From Rugamonas apoptosis (GTDB lineage: Bacteria > Pseudomonadota > Gammaproteobacteria > Burkholderiales > Burkholderiaceae_D), in contig NZ_JACEZU010000016.1 of NCBI RefSeq assembly GCF_014042355.1, positions 1 to 64,000 of the forward strand: 64,000 bases of DNA, in the 5' to 3' direction. This document shows positions 1-7,607 of the stretch, piece by piece (within the stretch, counting starts at the first letter, position 1; each line of letters starts with the position of its first letter). The notes beneath the pieces are model-generated. The model had not been told where the DNA came from, did not search any database, and saw only the letters and a list, made by a program, of their open reading frames with translations. Position numbers and translations under genes: made by a program.

Positions 1-66
1 CCCTTGTGCCAGCACCAGTTTGACCGCCTCGGCCCGGAATTCCGGCGTGTATGTTGTTGATCTCAT
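1..66 (-). CDS. IS3-family transposase OrfA, N-terminal fragment (cut by window edge)
   Basis: Twenty-two codons are visible. They read MRSTTYTPEFRAEAVKLVLA, the typical beginning of the helix-turn-helix OrfA subunit (transposase_8 family) of IS3 elements. The start ATG at 64-66 has AGGGAG about eight bases upstream. In this family OrfA binds the terminal inverted repeats and is fused to the DDE catalytic OrfB by a -1 frameshift; none of that is visible here. The copy could be complete or broken beyond the window. Confidence 0.75.
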   Translation of the reverse strand, partial: MRSTTYTPEFRAEAVKLVLAQG

Positions 67-126
67 GATTTCACTCCCTTTGACAAGTTTATCAAATGGA
101 AGTGTCCGAAAATGTCAGGCTACCTC
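1..126 (-). mobile_element. End of an IS3-family insertion sequence (cut by window start)
   Basis: The first 126 bases look like the upstream end of an IS3-family element read on the minus strand. An OrfA-type reading frame starts at 66, is preceded by a strong AGGGAG ribosome-binding site, and lies about 60 bases from a possible terminal sequence beginning TGAGGTAGCC (near 117-126). The other end, orfB and the target duplication lie outside the window, so the exact boundary is a guess. Confidence 0.55.
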
Positions 127-235
127 ATAGGGATTCCGCATTGGCGGACATTTCTACCAACAGGTCCAACGCTTCTTTTTGATATGGCTCATCATTTGGA
201 ACGCCTAAGGCACAAAAACTGTCGTGCGTAATCAT
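125..235 (-). CDS. Possible 36-residue ORF abutting the IS end
   Basis: An ORF starting MITHDSFCALGVPNDEPYQK runs to a TGA that falls on the presumed IS boundary. A stop codon immediately precedes its ATG and the ribosome-binding site is weak (GAGA). I recognise no family. It may be a small gene, or a gene whose 3' end was removed when the IS inserted. Confidence 0.2.
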   Translation of the reverse strand: MITHDSFCALGVPNDEPYQKEALDLLVEMSANAESL

Positions 236-286
236 CTATCTCTTTCAACGTGTTGTCGGATGCAATTGCGTTCCGATATAAAAACA

Positions 287-314
287 AAGAAGGGAGCATA
301 AATGCTCCCTTCTT
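287..314 (-). terminator. Intrinsic terminator of the integrase gene
   Basis: A perfect 13-bp inverted repeat (AAGAAGGGAGCAT with its complement, two-base loop) lies 22 bases past the integrase stop. On the minus strand it is followed by TTGTTTTTATA. The near-symmetric T/A tracts could let it work in both directions. Confidence 0.8.
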
Positions 315-335
315 ATACCCCGATTTCTGATGCGG

Positions 336-1529
336 TCAATGCGTTGAGCAGTATTTTGCCCACGCGCTCATGAGAAGCACCCTCTTCTCTAAAAGATCTC
401 CCCTCCGATATGCTGCCTCGACCTTATCAGGCAGACTGTGGGCAAGTGCGTGCTCGCAAACTTCGCGTGAGAAAGAATTCGAGGGCGACTCTGCGCACCA
501 GTCCCTAAAAGTTGAGCGAAATCCATGGATGGTAATGTCTGCTCGATCCATACGGCGCAGAACAGCCGTCAGACTCATGTCCGACAAATGTGACTCCACG
601 TTTCGACCGTGAAAAACCACTTCTCCCTCCTTGGGTAGCGACTCTAGAACTTGAATGGCCGCCGATGATAATGGAACACGATGCTCTTTTCCAGCCTTCA
701 TGCGCGCAGCAGGAATCGTCCAAATCGCAGAGAGCAGATCAAACTCGCACCACTTTGCGCCGCGCACCTCGCCCGATCGACATGCAGTGAGAATTGCAAA
801 TTCAACTGCACGCGCTGCTATACCGTCTCGCTCGCGCAGCTTCGTCATGAATGCACCGATTTCTTGCCAAGGCAATGCGGGGTGATTTTTTACGGGGGCG
901 ATCTTGTTGGGATTTGCGAGCAGATGGTCAAGATGCCCGCGCCAACGTGCCGGATTGTCTCCCTGGCGAAATTTATTGACCGCAGCCCAGTCGAGTATAC
1001 ACTCGATACGCCCGCGCAGGCGCGTCGCTGTTTCCGTCTTTTCCTCCCAAATCTGGGACAAGAGCTTGACGATCAAGGCTGTATCAACTTCGGCCACTGG
1101 CAGGCACCCAATGACGGGTGAAGCATACGTCGCCAGCGTATTTTCCCATTGACTGGCATGCTTCAAATTCTTCCAGCTTGCACGATGGGCAGCAATATAG
1201 CGTTTGGCGCATTGATCGAAAGTGATCAGCTTGGCCTTGGTCACGGCCAGTCGCTGCTTCCGAGCTTCGCGCTCTGCCAGCGGATCAATACCATCCAAGA
1301 CCAGGAGCCGGCACGCCTTCGCTTTTTCGCGCGCTTCGGCCAAACTAACAGTCAGCAATGAGCCCAGCCCCATCTCCCTCTGTTTCTTATTTAAAGTGTA
1401 GCGAAATATCCAACTCTTGGTTTTGGTCTTGGAAACCTGTAACCACAAGCCCCCGCCATCGCCGTAATAGCCAGGCGCCTCCAGCTTGGCCACTGACAAT
1501 GCTTTCAACTTCTCCAAAACAATTGCCAT
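336..1529 (-). CDS. P4-type tyrosine site-specific recombinase (integrase)
   Basis: A 397-residue integrase of the DUF4102/P4 phage family, which inserts and excises genomic islands at tRNA genes. Residues 1-90 form the N-terminal arm-binding domain (GDGGGLWLQV, then GLGSLLTVSLAEAREKA). The core-binding domain is about 100-205 and the catalytic domain 215-390. The catalytic set is visible: R251 in TACRSGEVR, H335xxR338 in HGFRSTFRDW, H364 in LAHS and the nucleophile Y374 in EAAYRRGD. Length is normal for the family. The gene points away from tRNA-Ser, whose 3' end lies 139 bases from its start, the usual arrangement at an island edge. All key residues are present, so it is probably active. 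Confidence 0.92.
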   Translation of the reverse strand: MAIVLEKLKALSVAKLEAPGYYGDGGGLWLQVSKTKTKSWIFRYTLNKKQREMGLGSLLTVSLAEAREKAKACRLLVLDGIDPLAEREARKQRLAVTKAKLITFDQCAKRYIAAHRASWKNLKHASQWENTLATYASPVIGCLPVAEVDTALIVKLLSQIWEEKTETATRLRGRIECILDWAAVNKFRQGDNPARWRGHLDHLLANPNKIAPVKNHPALPWQEIGAFMTKLRERDGIAARAVEFAILTACRSGEVRGAKWCEFDLLSAIWTIPAARMKAGKEHRVPLSSAAIQVLESLPKEGEVVFHGRNVESHLSDMSLTAVLRRMDRADITIHGFRSTFRDWCAESPSNSFSREVCEHALAHSLPDKVEAAYRRGDLLEKRVLLMSAWAKYCSTH

Positions 1530-1631
1530 AATCTACCCCCATGCCTACCCACATGAATAGCATGGATTCTATCGCATATGTATGGAGCAATGTGGACAAT
1601 CTTTTTCAATTCCCCTCTATGAGAATGGACG

Positions 1632-1656
1632 AAAAAAAACCCCATCACTGGGGTTT
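1632..1656 (-). terminator. Intrinsic terminator of tRNA-Ser
   Basis: On the minus strand a CCCC-AGTGAT-GGGG stem, extended by three A-T pairs, is followed by eight T residues. It starts 11 bases past the tRNA CCA end. The attachment core should therefore lie within the tRNA 3' half or just up to this hairpin. Confidence 0.75.
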
Positions 1657-1667
1657 GATTTCATTCC

Positions 1668-1757
1668 TGGCGGAAGCGGTGAGATTCGAACTCACGAACG
1701 GGTTCCCCCGTCGGCAGTTTTCAAGACTGCTGCCTTCAACCGCTCGGCCACGCTTCC
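1668..1757 (-). tRNA. tRNA-Ser(TGA)
   Basis: A 90-nt class II tRNA. The 5' GGAAGCG acceptor arm pairs with CGCTTCC near the 3' end, the anticodon loop CTTGAAA carries TGA, a long variable arm (GACGGGGGAACCCGTT) is present, the T loop is GTTCGAATC, and CCA is encoded at 1668-1670. The gene is intact, although the neighbouring integrase suggests its 3' end is an attachment site. Confidence 0.97.
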
Positions 1758-1768
1758 TGAGTGGCAGC

Positions 1769-1774
1769 ATTATA
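1769..1774 (-). promoter_or_regulatory. -10 element of tRNA-Ser
   Basis: A perfect TATAAT on the minus strand ends 11 bases before the tRNA 5' end, giving a start near 1762. No good -35 is seen at normal spacing. Confidence 0.5.
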
Positions 1775-1819
1775 CAGAATCAGCGACACCTTGCCAGCTA
1801 ATCCCGCCCTTCCACCACG

Positions 1820-3871
1820 TCAAGCCGCCTTATCCGCCTGCGCCGGCCGCCAATTTTCGCGCAGCGCCTGTTCGAACTGGGCCGCCGGCAACGGCTTGGA
1901 AAACAGATACCCCTGCACTTCATCGCAACCGGACGACTTGAGGAAAGCCAGTTGCTCCACCGTCTCCACGCCCTCCGCGATCACCTTGTGCTTGAGCTGC
2001 TGGGCGATGCTGATGATGGTACTGGCGATCGCACAGTCATTCGCATCGGTCGGAATCCCAGTGGTAAACGAGCGGTCGATCTTGAGCGTATCGATAGGAA
2101 AACGCTTCAGGTAAGACAAACTGGAATACCCGGTCCCGAAATCATCGAGCGACAAGGTCACGCCCAGCGCCGTGATGCGGTCCATGATGCCGATCACGCG
2201 GTCGATATTGTGCATCAGCGTGCTTTCCGTGATCTCCAGCTCCAGCCACGACGGTTCCAGGCCATAGCGCTTGAGCGTCTCCATCACCCGTCCCGGCAGC
2301 GCCGACGTGAACTCCCGCGCCGACACATTCACCGCCAGCCGGATCGGCGGCAAGCCCGCCTCCTTCCACTGCTGCGCCTGCGCACACGCCGCCTCCAGCA
2401 CCCACTCGCCCACCTGCACCACCAACCCGGTCGCTTCCGCCAACGGAATGAACTCGGCCGGCGGCACCAGCCCCCGTTCCGGATGATGCCAGCGCACCAG
2501 CGCCTCGGCGCCGATGATCTTGCCGCTGCTGATGGAGAACTTGGGCTGGTAATGCAGCAGCAACTGCCCATTGCCCAGCGCGTGCCGCAGTCCCGTTTCG
2601 ATGCGCATGCGGTCCTGCATGCCCTGGTTCATGTCCTGGCTGTAGAACGCCACATGGTCGCCATCGGCCTCGCCCTGCTGCTTGGCGCGGTACATGGCGA
2701 TGTCGGCCAGCCGCAACAAGGTTTCGCCATCCGCGCCATCCTGCGGATAGACGCTGATGCCGATGCTGCCGCCCACCCGCAAGTCGTGGCCGTCGATCAG
2801 GAATGGTGCACCGAGCGCCGTCAGCAGCTTGTGCGCCACCATGCTCGCTTCGTAATGCTGGCTGATGTCGAACAGGCCGACGGCGAACTCGTCGCCGCCC
2901 AGCCGCGCCACCAGGTCCTGGTCGCGCAACACGCTGCGGAAACGGCGCGCCGCTTCGCGCAGCAGTTCGTCGCCGGCGTGCCGGCCCAGGGTGTCGTTGA
3001 TCAGCTTGAACCGGTTGAGGTCGATGAACAGCACGCAGCCTTGCAGCTTGCTGCGCTGGGCCACCGTCAGCGCCTGGTCCACCAGCTTGGTCAGCAGGCT
3101 GCGGTTGGGCAGGCCCGTGAGCGCGTCGTAATAGGCCAGGTGGTGGATACGTTCCTCGGCCAGCTTGCGCTCGGTGATGTCGGTCAGGTAGGCGATCAGG
3201 CCGATCGAGCGGTCGTTGACGTCGCACAGCGGCGACAGCGACAGGCTGGCCCAGAATACTTCGCCATTCTTTTTCTTGCGCCGCACTTCCATCAGGCGCC
3301 CGCCCTGCTCCAGGAAGGCGTCGCGGAAACCGGTGTCTTCGTCGTCGTACAGGAACAGGATGTTGCGGCCCACGGCTTCCACCCCGCTGTAGCCGAACAG
3401 CCGTTCGGCGCCCTTGTTCCAGCTGGTGATGAAACCGTTCAAATCCATGGTCAGCACCGATTCGTGCATCTGGTCCAGGATCTGCGACTGGTGCTGCAAC
3501 TGGGCTTCCACCTGCACGTAGGCGTGGGTGGAGCGCTGCGCTAGCGAGTGCACTTGCAGCACGCTGCCGGCCAGGCTGGCCAGGCTGGCCAGGTGCTGTT
3601 CATCGAGCGCGCTGTAGTTGTCGCGCCCGCTCACCACGAAGCGGCCGAACAATTGCTGTTCGAAACGCACTTCCTGCACCAGGCCGCTGACCGGCGCCCC
3701 GCCCTCGCCCGCCTGCTCGTCGGCCGGCAGGTAGTAGCCGGCCGGGCTGTCGAGCACTTCGCGTGCGATGCGTCCCAACTCCTGTGCCAATGCCTGGCCC
3801 CGCAAACGCAAGACCGCGTCGCAGAGGGCGGCGCTGTGGTGCAGGAAGTTGGAGACGGGATGGGCCAGCAT
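1820..3871 (-). CDS. PAS-GGDEF-EAL bifunctional c-di-GMP signalling protein
   Basis: A 683-residue soluble protein predicted to make and/or degrade cyclic di-GMP. Residues 1-120 look GAF-like. A PAS/PAC unit follows (ITSWNKGAERLFGYSG, about 130-240), then a GGDEF domain with intact GGDEF at 325-329, then an EAL domain with EAL at 456-458 and the further catalytic motifs NVSAREF, ELEITESTL, DDFGTGYSSL and EGVETVEQL. Both active sites look complete, so either activity is possible; which dominates cannot be told. The start lies two bases after the stop of the upstream EAL-HDOD gene, so the two are almost certainly co-transcribed and probably translationally coupled. There are no membrane segments. 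Confidence 0.93.
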   Translation of the reverse strand: MLAHPVSNFLHHSAALCDAVLRLRGQALAQELGRIAREVLDSPAGYYLPADEQAGEGGAPVSGLVQEVRFEQQLFGRFVVSGRDNYSALDEQHLASLASLAGSVLQVHSLAQRSTHAYVQVEAQLQHQSQILDQMHESVLTMDLNGFITSWNKGAERLFGYSGVEAVGRNILFLYDDEDTGFRDAFLEQGGRLMEVRRKKKNGEVFWASLSLSPLCDVNDRSIGLIAYLTDITERKLAEERIHHLAYYDALTGLPNRSLLTKLVDQALTVAQRSKLQGCVLFIDLNRFKLINDTLGRHAGDELLREAARRFRSVLRDQDLVARLGGDEFAVGLFDISQHYEASMVAHKLLTALGAPFLIDGHDLRVGGSIGISVYPQDGADGETLLRLADIAMYRAKQQGEADGDHVAFYSQDMNQGMQDRMRIETGLRHALGNGQLLLHYQPKFSISSGKIIGAEALVRWHHPERGLVPPAEFIPLAEATGLVVQVGEWVLEAACAQAQQWKEAGLPPIRLAVNVSAREFTSALPGRVMETLKRYGLEPSWLELEITESTLMHNIDRVIGIMDRITALGVTLSLDDFGTGYSSLSYLKRFPIDTLKIDRSFTTGIPTDANDCAIASTIISIAQQLKHKVIAEGVETVEQLAFLKSSGCDEVQGYLFSKPLPAAQFEQALRENWRPAQADKAA

Positions 3872-3873
3872 GG

Positions 3874-5040
3874 CTATAAGTTCCTGCTCACCTGGATCGC
3901 CCAGTGGTAGGCATGTAGCTGGCCTTGCCAGTAGGTTTCGTGATCGATGCCGGCCGCATCCAGCGCGGCGGGGTCGGCCTGTTCGGCCAGGGTCAGCAAT
4001 TCGCCCAGCGGGCCGCTGCGTTCGAGCAAGGCGCGCACGACGTCCAGGTCCAGGTTCAGCGCGCTGACGATGTCGGCCATGGGCATGCCCAGCAGTACGT
4101 CCAGCAGCGAGAACACGCCGGCCACGAAAGCCATGTCCTGCTGGTCGCGGTCGCCGCCACGGGCCTTGCTCAGCGTTTCCATTTGCGAGGCGCGCACGGC
4201 CGCCAGCGGCAGCAAGGGGTTGACGCCGCCTTCGTCCTGCTGGCGCGCGTACAGCAGCAATTGCAGCCAGCGCTGCAGTTGACGCCGGCCCAGCACGTTG
4301 ATGGCCTGGCCAAAACTATGGATCGGTGAGCTCAGCGCGAACGCGGCCGAGTTCACCAGCTTGAGCAGGTGGTAGGACAGGGCCGGGTCTTGTTTGAGCA
4401 GTTGTTCCAGTTCGCGCGAATCGGCGTCGCGCGCCAGCATGCCCAGCAGCGCCAGCAGGCGCTTGCGCGAGGTGCCGTCGCCAGCGGCCGCATCCTCGGC
4501 CGGATGGCGGGCGAAGTCGCCCTTGAACCAGCTGAAACCGGCCGCGCGGCATTCGGCCTGGCGTTGTTGGGTGTCCACGTGGCTGGCCAGGTGCGGCCCC
4601 GGCTGGGCCACCAGCGCCAGCGCCGGCGGCAGTTCGGTGGCGCAGTTGAACAGCAGCGCCCGTGCGCCGGACTTGGTGGCGGCGGGACCGGCCACGCCGT
4701 CCACCATGATGCGATAGCCGGCCTCGGCCAGCGCACCGCACTTCTTTTGCACGGCCTCGTCGAGGCAGGCCACGGCCGGCACGCGCAGGATCACGCGGTG
4801 CGGCGGCAGTGAGGACAGGTGGTTCGCTTCCAGCACGCGCGGGTCGGGCAGCGGCAGGATGCAGTCGAGCGGGGCCAGCGCCGTCAGCGCTTCGGGATAG
4901 TTGAGCAGCGTCAGCGCCGCTTGCAGCACGTTGTCGGTGCCGGGCGACCATTCCCACGCCAGCGCCACCCACTCGTTATGAGCGTTGGAAACGGCATGCA
5001 ATCGCACGAGCGGAAACGGACTGGGTTGAGGCGCGGACAT
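3874..5040 (-). CDS. Degenerate EAL plus HDOD signalling protein (YuxH/CdgJ type)
   Basis: A 388-residue protein with an EAL-like half (about 10-190) lacking the EAL motif, the DDFGTG motif and other catalytic residues, followed by an HDOD domain (about 190-380; SYHLLKLVNSAAFALSSPIHS is typical). The YuxH/CdgJ family has this architecture; characterised members act as non-enzymatic regulators of motility or attachment. Here the gene sits directly upstream of an active-looking GGDEF-EAL enzyme, so the two may work as regulator and partner. The start follows a good -35/-10 pair 28-56 bases upstream. Function beyond the family assignment is inference. Confidence 0.85.
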   Translation of the reverse strand: MSAPQPSPFPLVRLHAVSNAHNEWVALAWEWSPGTDNVLQAALTLLNYPEALTALAPLDCILPLPDPRVLEANHLSSLPPHRVILRVPAVACLDEAVQKKCGALAEAGYRIMVDGVAGPAATKSGARALLFNCATELPPALALVAQPGPHLASHVDTQQRQAECRAAGFSWFKGDFARHPAEDAAAGDGTSRKRLLALLGMLARDADSRELEQLLKQDPALSYHLLKLVNSAAFALSSPIHSFGQAINVLGRRQLQRWLQLLLYARQQDEGGVNPLLPLAAVRASQMETLSKARGGDRDQQDMAFVAGVFSLLDVLLGMPMADIVSALNLDLDVVRALLERSGPLGELLTLAEQADPAALDAAGIDHETYWQGQLHAYHWAIQVSRNL

Positions 5041-5067
5041 CGGAATCTCGGTTGGGTCGTGCGCGTT

Positions 5068-5096
5068 ATCTTAGTTCAAGTATTGTTGGAGGGCAA
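5068..5096 (-). promoter_or_regulatory. Candidate sigma-70 promoter of the EAL-HDOD / GGDEF-EAL operon
   Basis: On the minus strand TTGCCC and TAAGAT are separated by exactly 17 bases, placing the start about 20 bases before the ATG at 5040. Confidence 0.45.
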
Positions 5097-5398
5097 TCAG
5101 TTGCTTTGCAACATATCCGCCAAAACCACTTACAGACCAATTTTTACGCGTGCAACATTCTATTTTTTGCAAGTAACAATTTTCCCTATGGGAACGGAAA
5201 TATAGCAGATATTGACGCGCTAACCGGACACAGTTGAATAATGCTCAATGGTATTAGTAGCGGTCTTCAACTTTTTCGCCACAGACCAGTTCGTCTTAGA
5301 AGTTGTTTCAGAATGGGCGTGACCAAGCGTGGCGCCGCAGACAGTGCGCTGGCGCGGCAAAGGACCATCACAACGCCATGGGCTTTTTGGGCGACTTC
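5097..5398. other. Intergenic region without recognisable genes
   Basis: About 300 bases, richer in A+T than the flanks between 5100 and 5290. No convincing ORF with a ribosome-binding site, RNA gene or U-tailed hairpin was seen. No clear terminator was found for the response-regulator gene that ends here. Confidence 0.5.
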
Positions 5399-6034
5399 TT
5401 ACTGGCCGCCCCGTCCGAACTGGGCATGCTGGACCGCGAAACGGATCAGTTCAGCCTGCCCTTCAATGCCCAGTTTACGCTTGATGTTGAGGCGGTGGGT
5501 TTCCACCGTGCGCACGCTCAAGTCCAGCGCGCGGGCGATCTGCTTGTTCGATTCGCCGTTGGCGATGTGGCGCAACACTTCATGCTCGCGCACCGTCAGC
5601 TGGTTGTCCTGGGTCTGCGGCTTGGCCAGCTGGCGCGCCAGGCCGGCGCTGTAGTAGATGCCGCCCGACATCACCGTCTCGATCGCCACCACGATATCCT
5701 TGCCGGGCGCGTCCTTGAGCACGTAGCCGCGGGCGCCGGCCTGCATGGCCTGGGTCACGTATTCGAGCTTGTCGTGCATGGACAGGATCAGCACCGCGAT
5801 GGCGGGATAGGCCAGCTTGAACTGGGCCGTCGCCTCGATGCCGTTGCTGCCGCGCATGTTGATGTCCATCAGCACCAAATCGGGCCGGTGCAGCCCGGCC
5901 TGCTCCAGCGCTTCGGCCGCCCCGCCCGCCTCGGCCACCACCTGGAACTGGGGCATGGCCTCCAGCCGGGCGCGCAGCCCGTCGCGCACCAGCGGGTGGT
6001 CGTCGACCAGCAGAATTTTGATGACGTCGTTCAT
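5399..6034 (-). CDS. NarL/FixJ-type response regulator
   Basis: A 211-residue DNA-binding response regulator. The receiver domain (1-120) carries the acidic pair D11/D12, the phosphorylation site D57 in VLMDINM and the conserved KD in VLKDAPG. A LuxR-type helix-turn-helix follows (about 145-205; LTVREHEVLRHIANGESNKQ and VRTVETHRLNIKRKLG). It starts 16 bases after the stop of the histidine kinase and is its probable partner. The divergent cstA-ybdD operon and the palindrome in front of it make cstA the likely target, by analogy with kinase-regulator control of CstA-family transporters in other proteobacteria; that link is inference. Confidence 0.93.
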   Translation of the reverse strand: MNDVIKILLVDDHPLVRDGLRARLEAMPQFQVVAEAGGAAEALEQAGLHRPDLVLMDINMRGSNGIEATAQFKLAYPAIAVLILSMHDKLEYVTQAMQAGARGYVLKDAPGKDIVVAIETVMSGGIYYSAGLARQLAKPQTQDNQLTVREHEVLRHIANGESNKQIARALDLSVRTVETHRLNIKRKLGIEGQAELIRFAVQHAQFGRGGQ

Positions 6035-6050
6035 GCGTTTACTTGAGTAC

Positions 6051-7418
6051 TCAACTATTATTCAGAGCCCGCGCCGTCACCAGCGTGCCGGCCGGCGACG
6101 AGCTGATGGCGAACTGGCCGCCGATCGCTTCCATGCGCTCCATCATATTGCGCAAACCGATTCCGTGCTTGGGATGGAGCGCGATACTGTCCGCGTCGAA
6201 GCCGACGCCATCGTCGCGGATGGTGAGCGTGACGCCGGCGCCGTCACCCACCAGGTCGAGATCGATGCGGCGCGCGCCCGCGTGGCGGCCGATATTGGTG
6301 AGCGCTTCCTGGGCCACCCGGAACAGCACGGTGTTGGCCACGTCGGGCAAGCCATCGGTGGCGCCGTCGGTCGCGAAGTGGATGGGGATGGCGCTGCTGA
6401 GCGTCACTTCATGGGCCAGGTGGTCGAGCGCGGCGGCCAGGCCCAGGTCGTCCAGGATGGCCGGGCGCAGGTTGTGCGAGATGCGGCGCACTTCGCCCAG
6501 CACATTGTTGAGCTGTTCGGCCGTGTGCTCGAACGCGGCCTGGGCCGCCTGGCGCTGGGCCACGTCGCCGCCCAGCCGGATGATGCCGGCCTCGATCTGC
6601 AGCTTGATCGACACCAGCCACTGGCTGATGCCGTCGTGTAAGTCGCGCGACAGCCGGGCCCGCTCCTCCTCCTGCGATTCCACCACGCGCTGGGCCAGGA
6701 CCTTGAGCTTGGCGTCGGCCACCCGCGATTCGCTGATGTTGAGCGCCAGCCCGGAGCCGCCCACCACCAGCGCGGCGGCGATGGCGATGGCGGCGATCCA
6801 CAACATGGTGCTGCGGATATTGGCCGATTGCTGGGCGTCGATGCGGGCCAGGGCCTGGTCCACGTCGTCCAGGTAGATGCCGGTGCCCAGCATCCAGCCC
6901 CAGTCCGGCAGCGCCACCACGTAGCCCAGCTTGGGCGCGGCCTTGTGGGTGGACGGTTTGACCCACGAGTAACGTACCAGCCCGCCTCCGGCCTTGGCCC
7001 GCGCCAGCAGGCGCTGGATGGTGGGATTGCCCTGCTCGTCGCGCAGCTCGAACAAATTCTGGCCCACCAGCTCCGGCTGGCGCGGGTGCATCAGGGACTT
7101 GCCTTGCATGTCGTACAGAAAAAAGTAGCCATCGTCGCCGTAGCTGAGCGAGGACAGGATGCGCTTGGCCTCGTCCAGCGCGGCCACGTCCTCGCGCCCG
7201 GCCAGGTGGGCCATGGAGTGCTGGGCCAGGGCCACGTAATGCTTGAGTTCGGCTTCCTTGCTGGCCAAGTACGCTTGCTGGAAGGTGGCGCGCTGCTGTC
7301 CGGCCAGCGCGCTGGCCTGGTGCAGCACGGCCAGCGCGATCGCGCACAACGCCAGGATCAGCGGCGTGATGGCCAGGAAGATGACTTTTTGCCGCAGTTT
7401 CATGTCGCGTCCACGCAT
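6051..7418 (-). CDS. Cache-domain sensor histidine kinase (HisKA_3 type)
   Basis: A 455-residue membrane sensor. Transmembrane helix 1 is about 13-33. The periplasmic part is a single Cache domain (GYFFLYDMQGKSLMHP and WGWMLGTGIYLDDVD), a fold that in related kinases binds small carboxylates. Helix 2 is about 205-225. The dimerisation domain has H261 in SRDLHDGISQW and is followed by a HATPase domain (N-box NIGRHAGA, GVGFD, GIGLRNM). This is the NarX/DesK-like subclass that pairs with NarL-type regulators, as found next door. An alternative start lies five codons in (MKLRQK). The ligand may be pyruvate or another short acid, judging from the adjacent cstA; this is untested. Confidence 0.9.
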   Translation of the reverse strand: MRGRDMKLRQKVIFLAITPLILALCAIALAVLHQASALAGQQRATFQQAYLASKEAELKHYVALAQHSMAHLAGREDVAALDEAKRILSSLSYGDDGYFFLYDMQGKSLMHPRQPELVGQNLFELRDEQGNPTIQRLLARAKAGGGLVRYSWVKPSTHKAAPKLGYVVALPDWGWMLGTGIYLDDVDQALARIDAQQSANIRSTMLWIAAIAIAAALVVGGSGLALNISESRVADAKLKVLAQRVVESQEEERARLSRDLHDGISQWLVSIKLQIEAGIIRLGGDVAQRQAAQAAFEHTAEQLNNVLGEVRRISHNLRPAILDDLGLAAALDHLAHEVTLSSAIPIHFATDGATDGLPDVANTVLFRVAQEALTNIGRHAGARRIDLDLVGDGAGVTLTIRDDGVGFDADSIALHPKHGIGLRNMMERMEAIGGQFAISSSPAGTLVTARALNNS

Positions 7419-7459
7419 GGGTTTCCGTGCAGCATTCTACGCCGGAGCAGCCCCCGCCA

Positions 7460-7491
7460 GCTACGTAGTTCCACGTAGCAAAGCTGCGTAG
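7460..7491. promoter_or_regulatory. Palindromic operator candidate between kinase and cstA
   Basis: GCTACGTAGTTCCACGTAGC (7460-7479) is a near-perfect 20-bp palindrome. A third half-site GCTGCGTAG follows at 7483-7491. It lies 42 bases upstream of the kinase start and 116 upstream of cstA. This is where a NarL-type regulator controlling either or both genes would bind. Confidence 0.6.
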
Positions 7492-7607
7492 TGCTGCGCT
7501 TGTTCCAGATATTGCGATCCTGAATACTATCCATAAGCTGCGGGCATGCCAAAACACAACTCCTGGCAGGAGCACAACGCAGCGTTCCACTACCTCTGGA
7601 GGGAAGT

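Noticed and set aside
1952-3544. 530-residue plus-strand ORF antisense to the GGDEF-EAL gene
   Set aside because: Composition is His/Arg/Gln-rich without motifs, as expected for the shadow frame of a high-GC gene.
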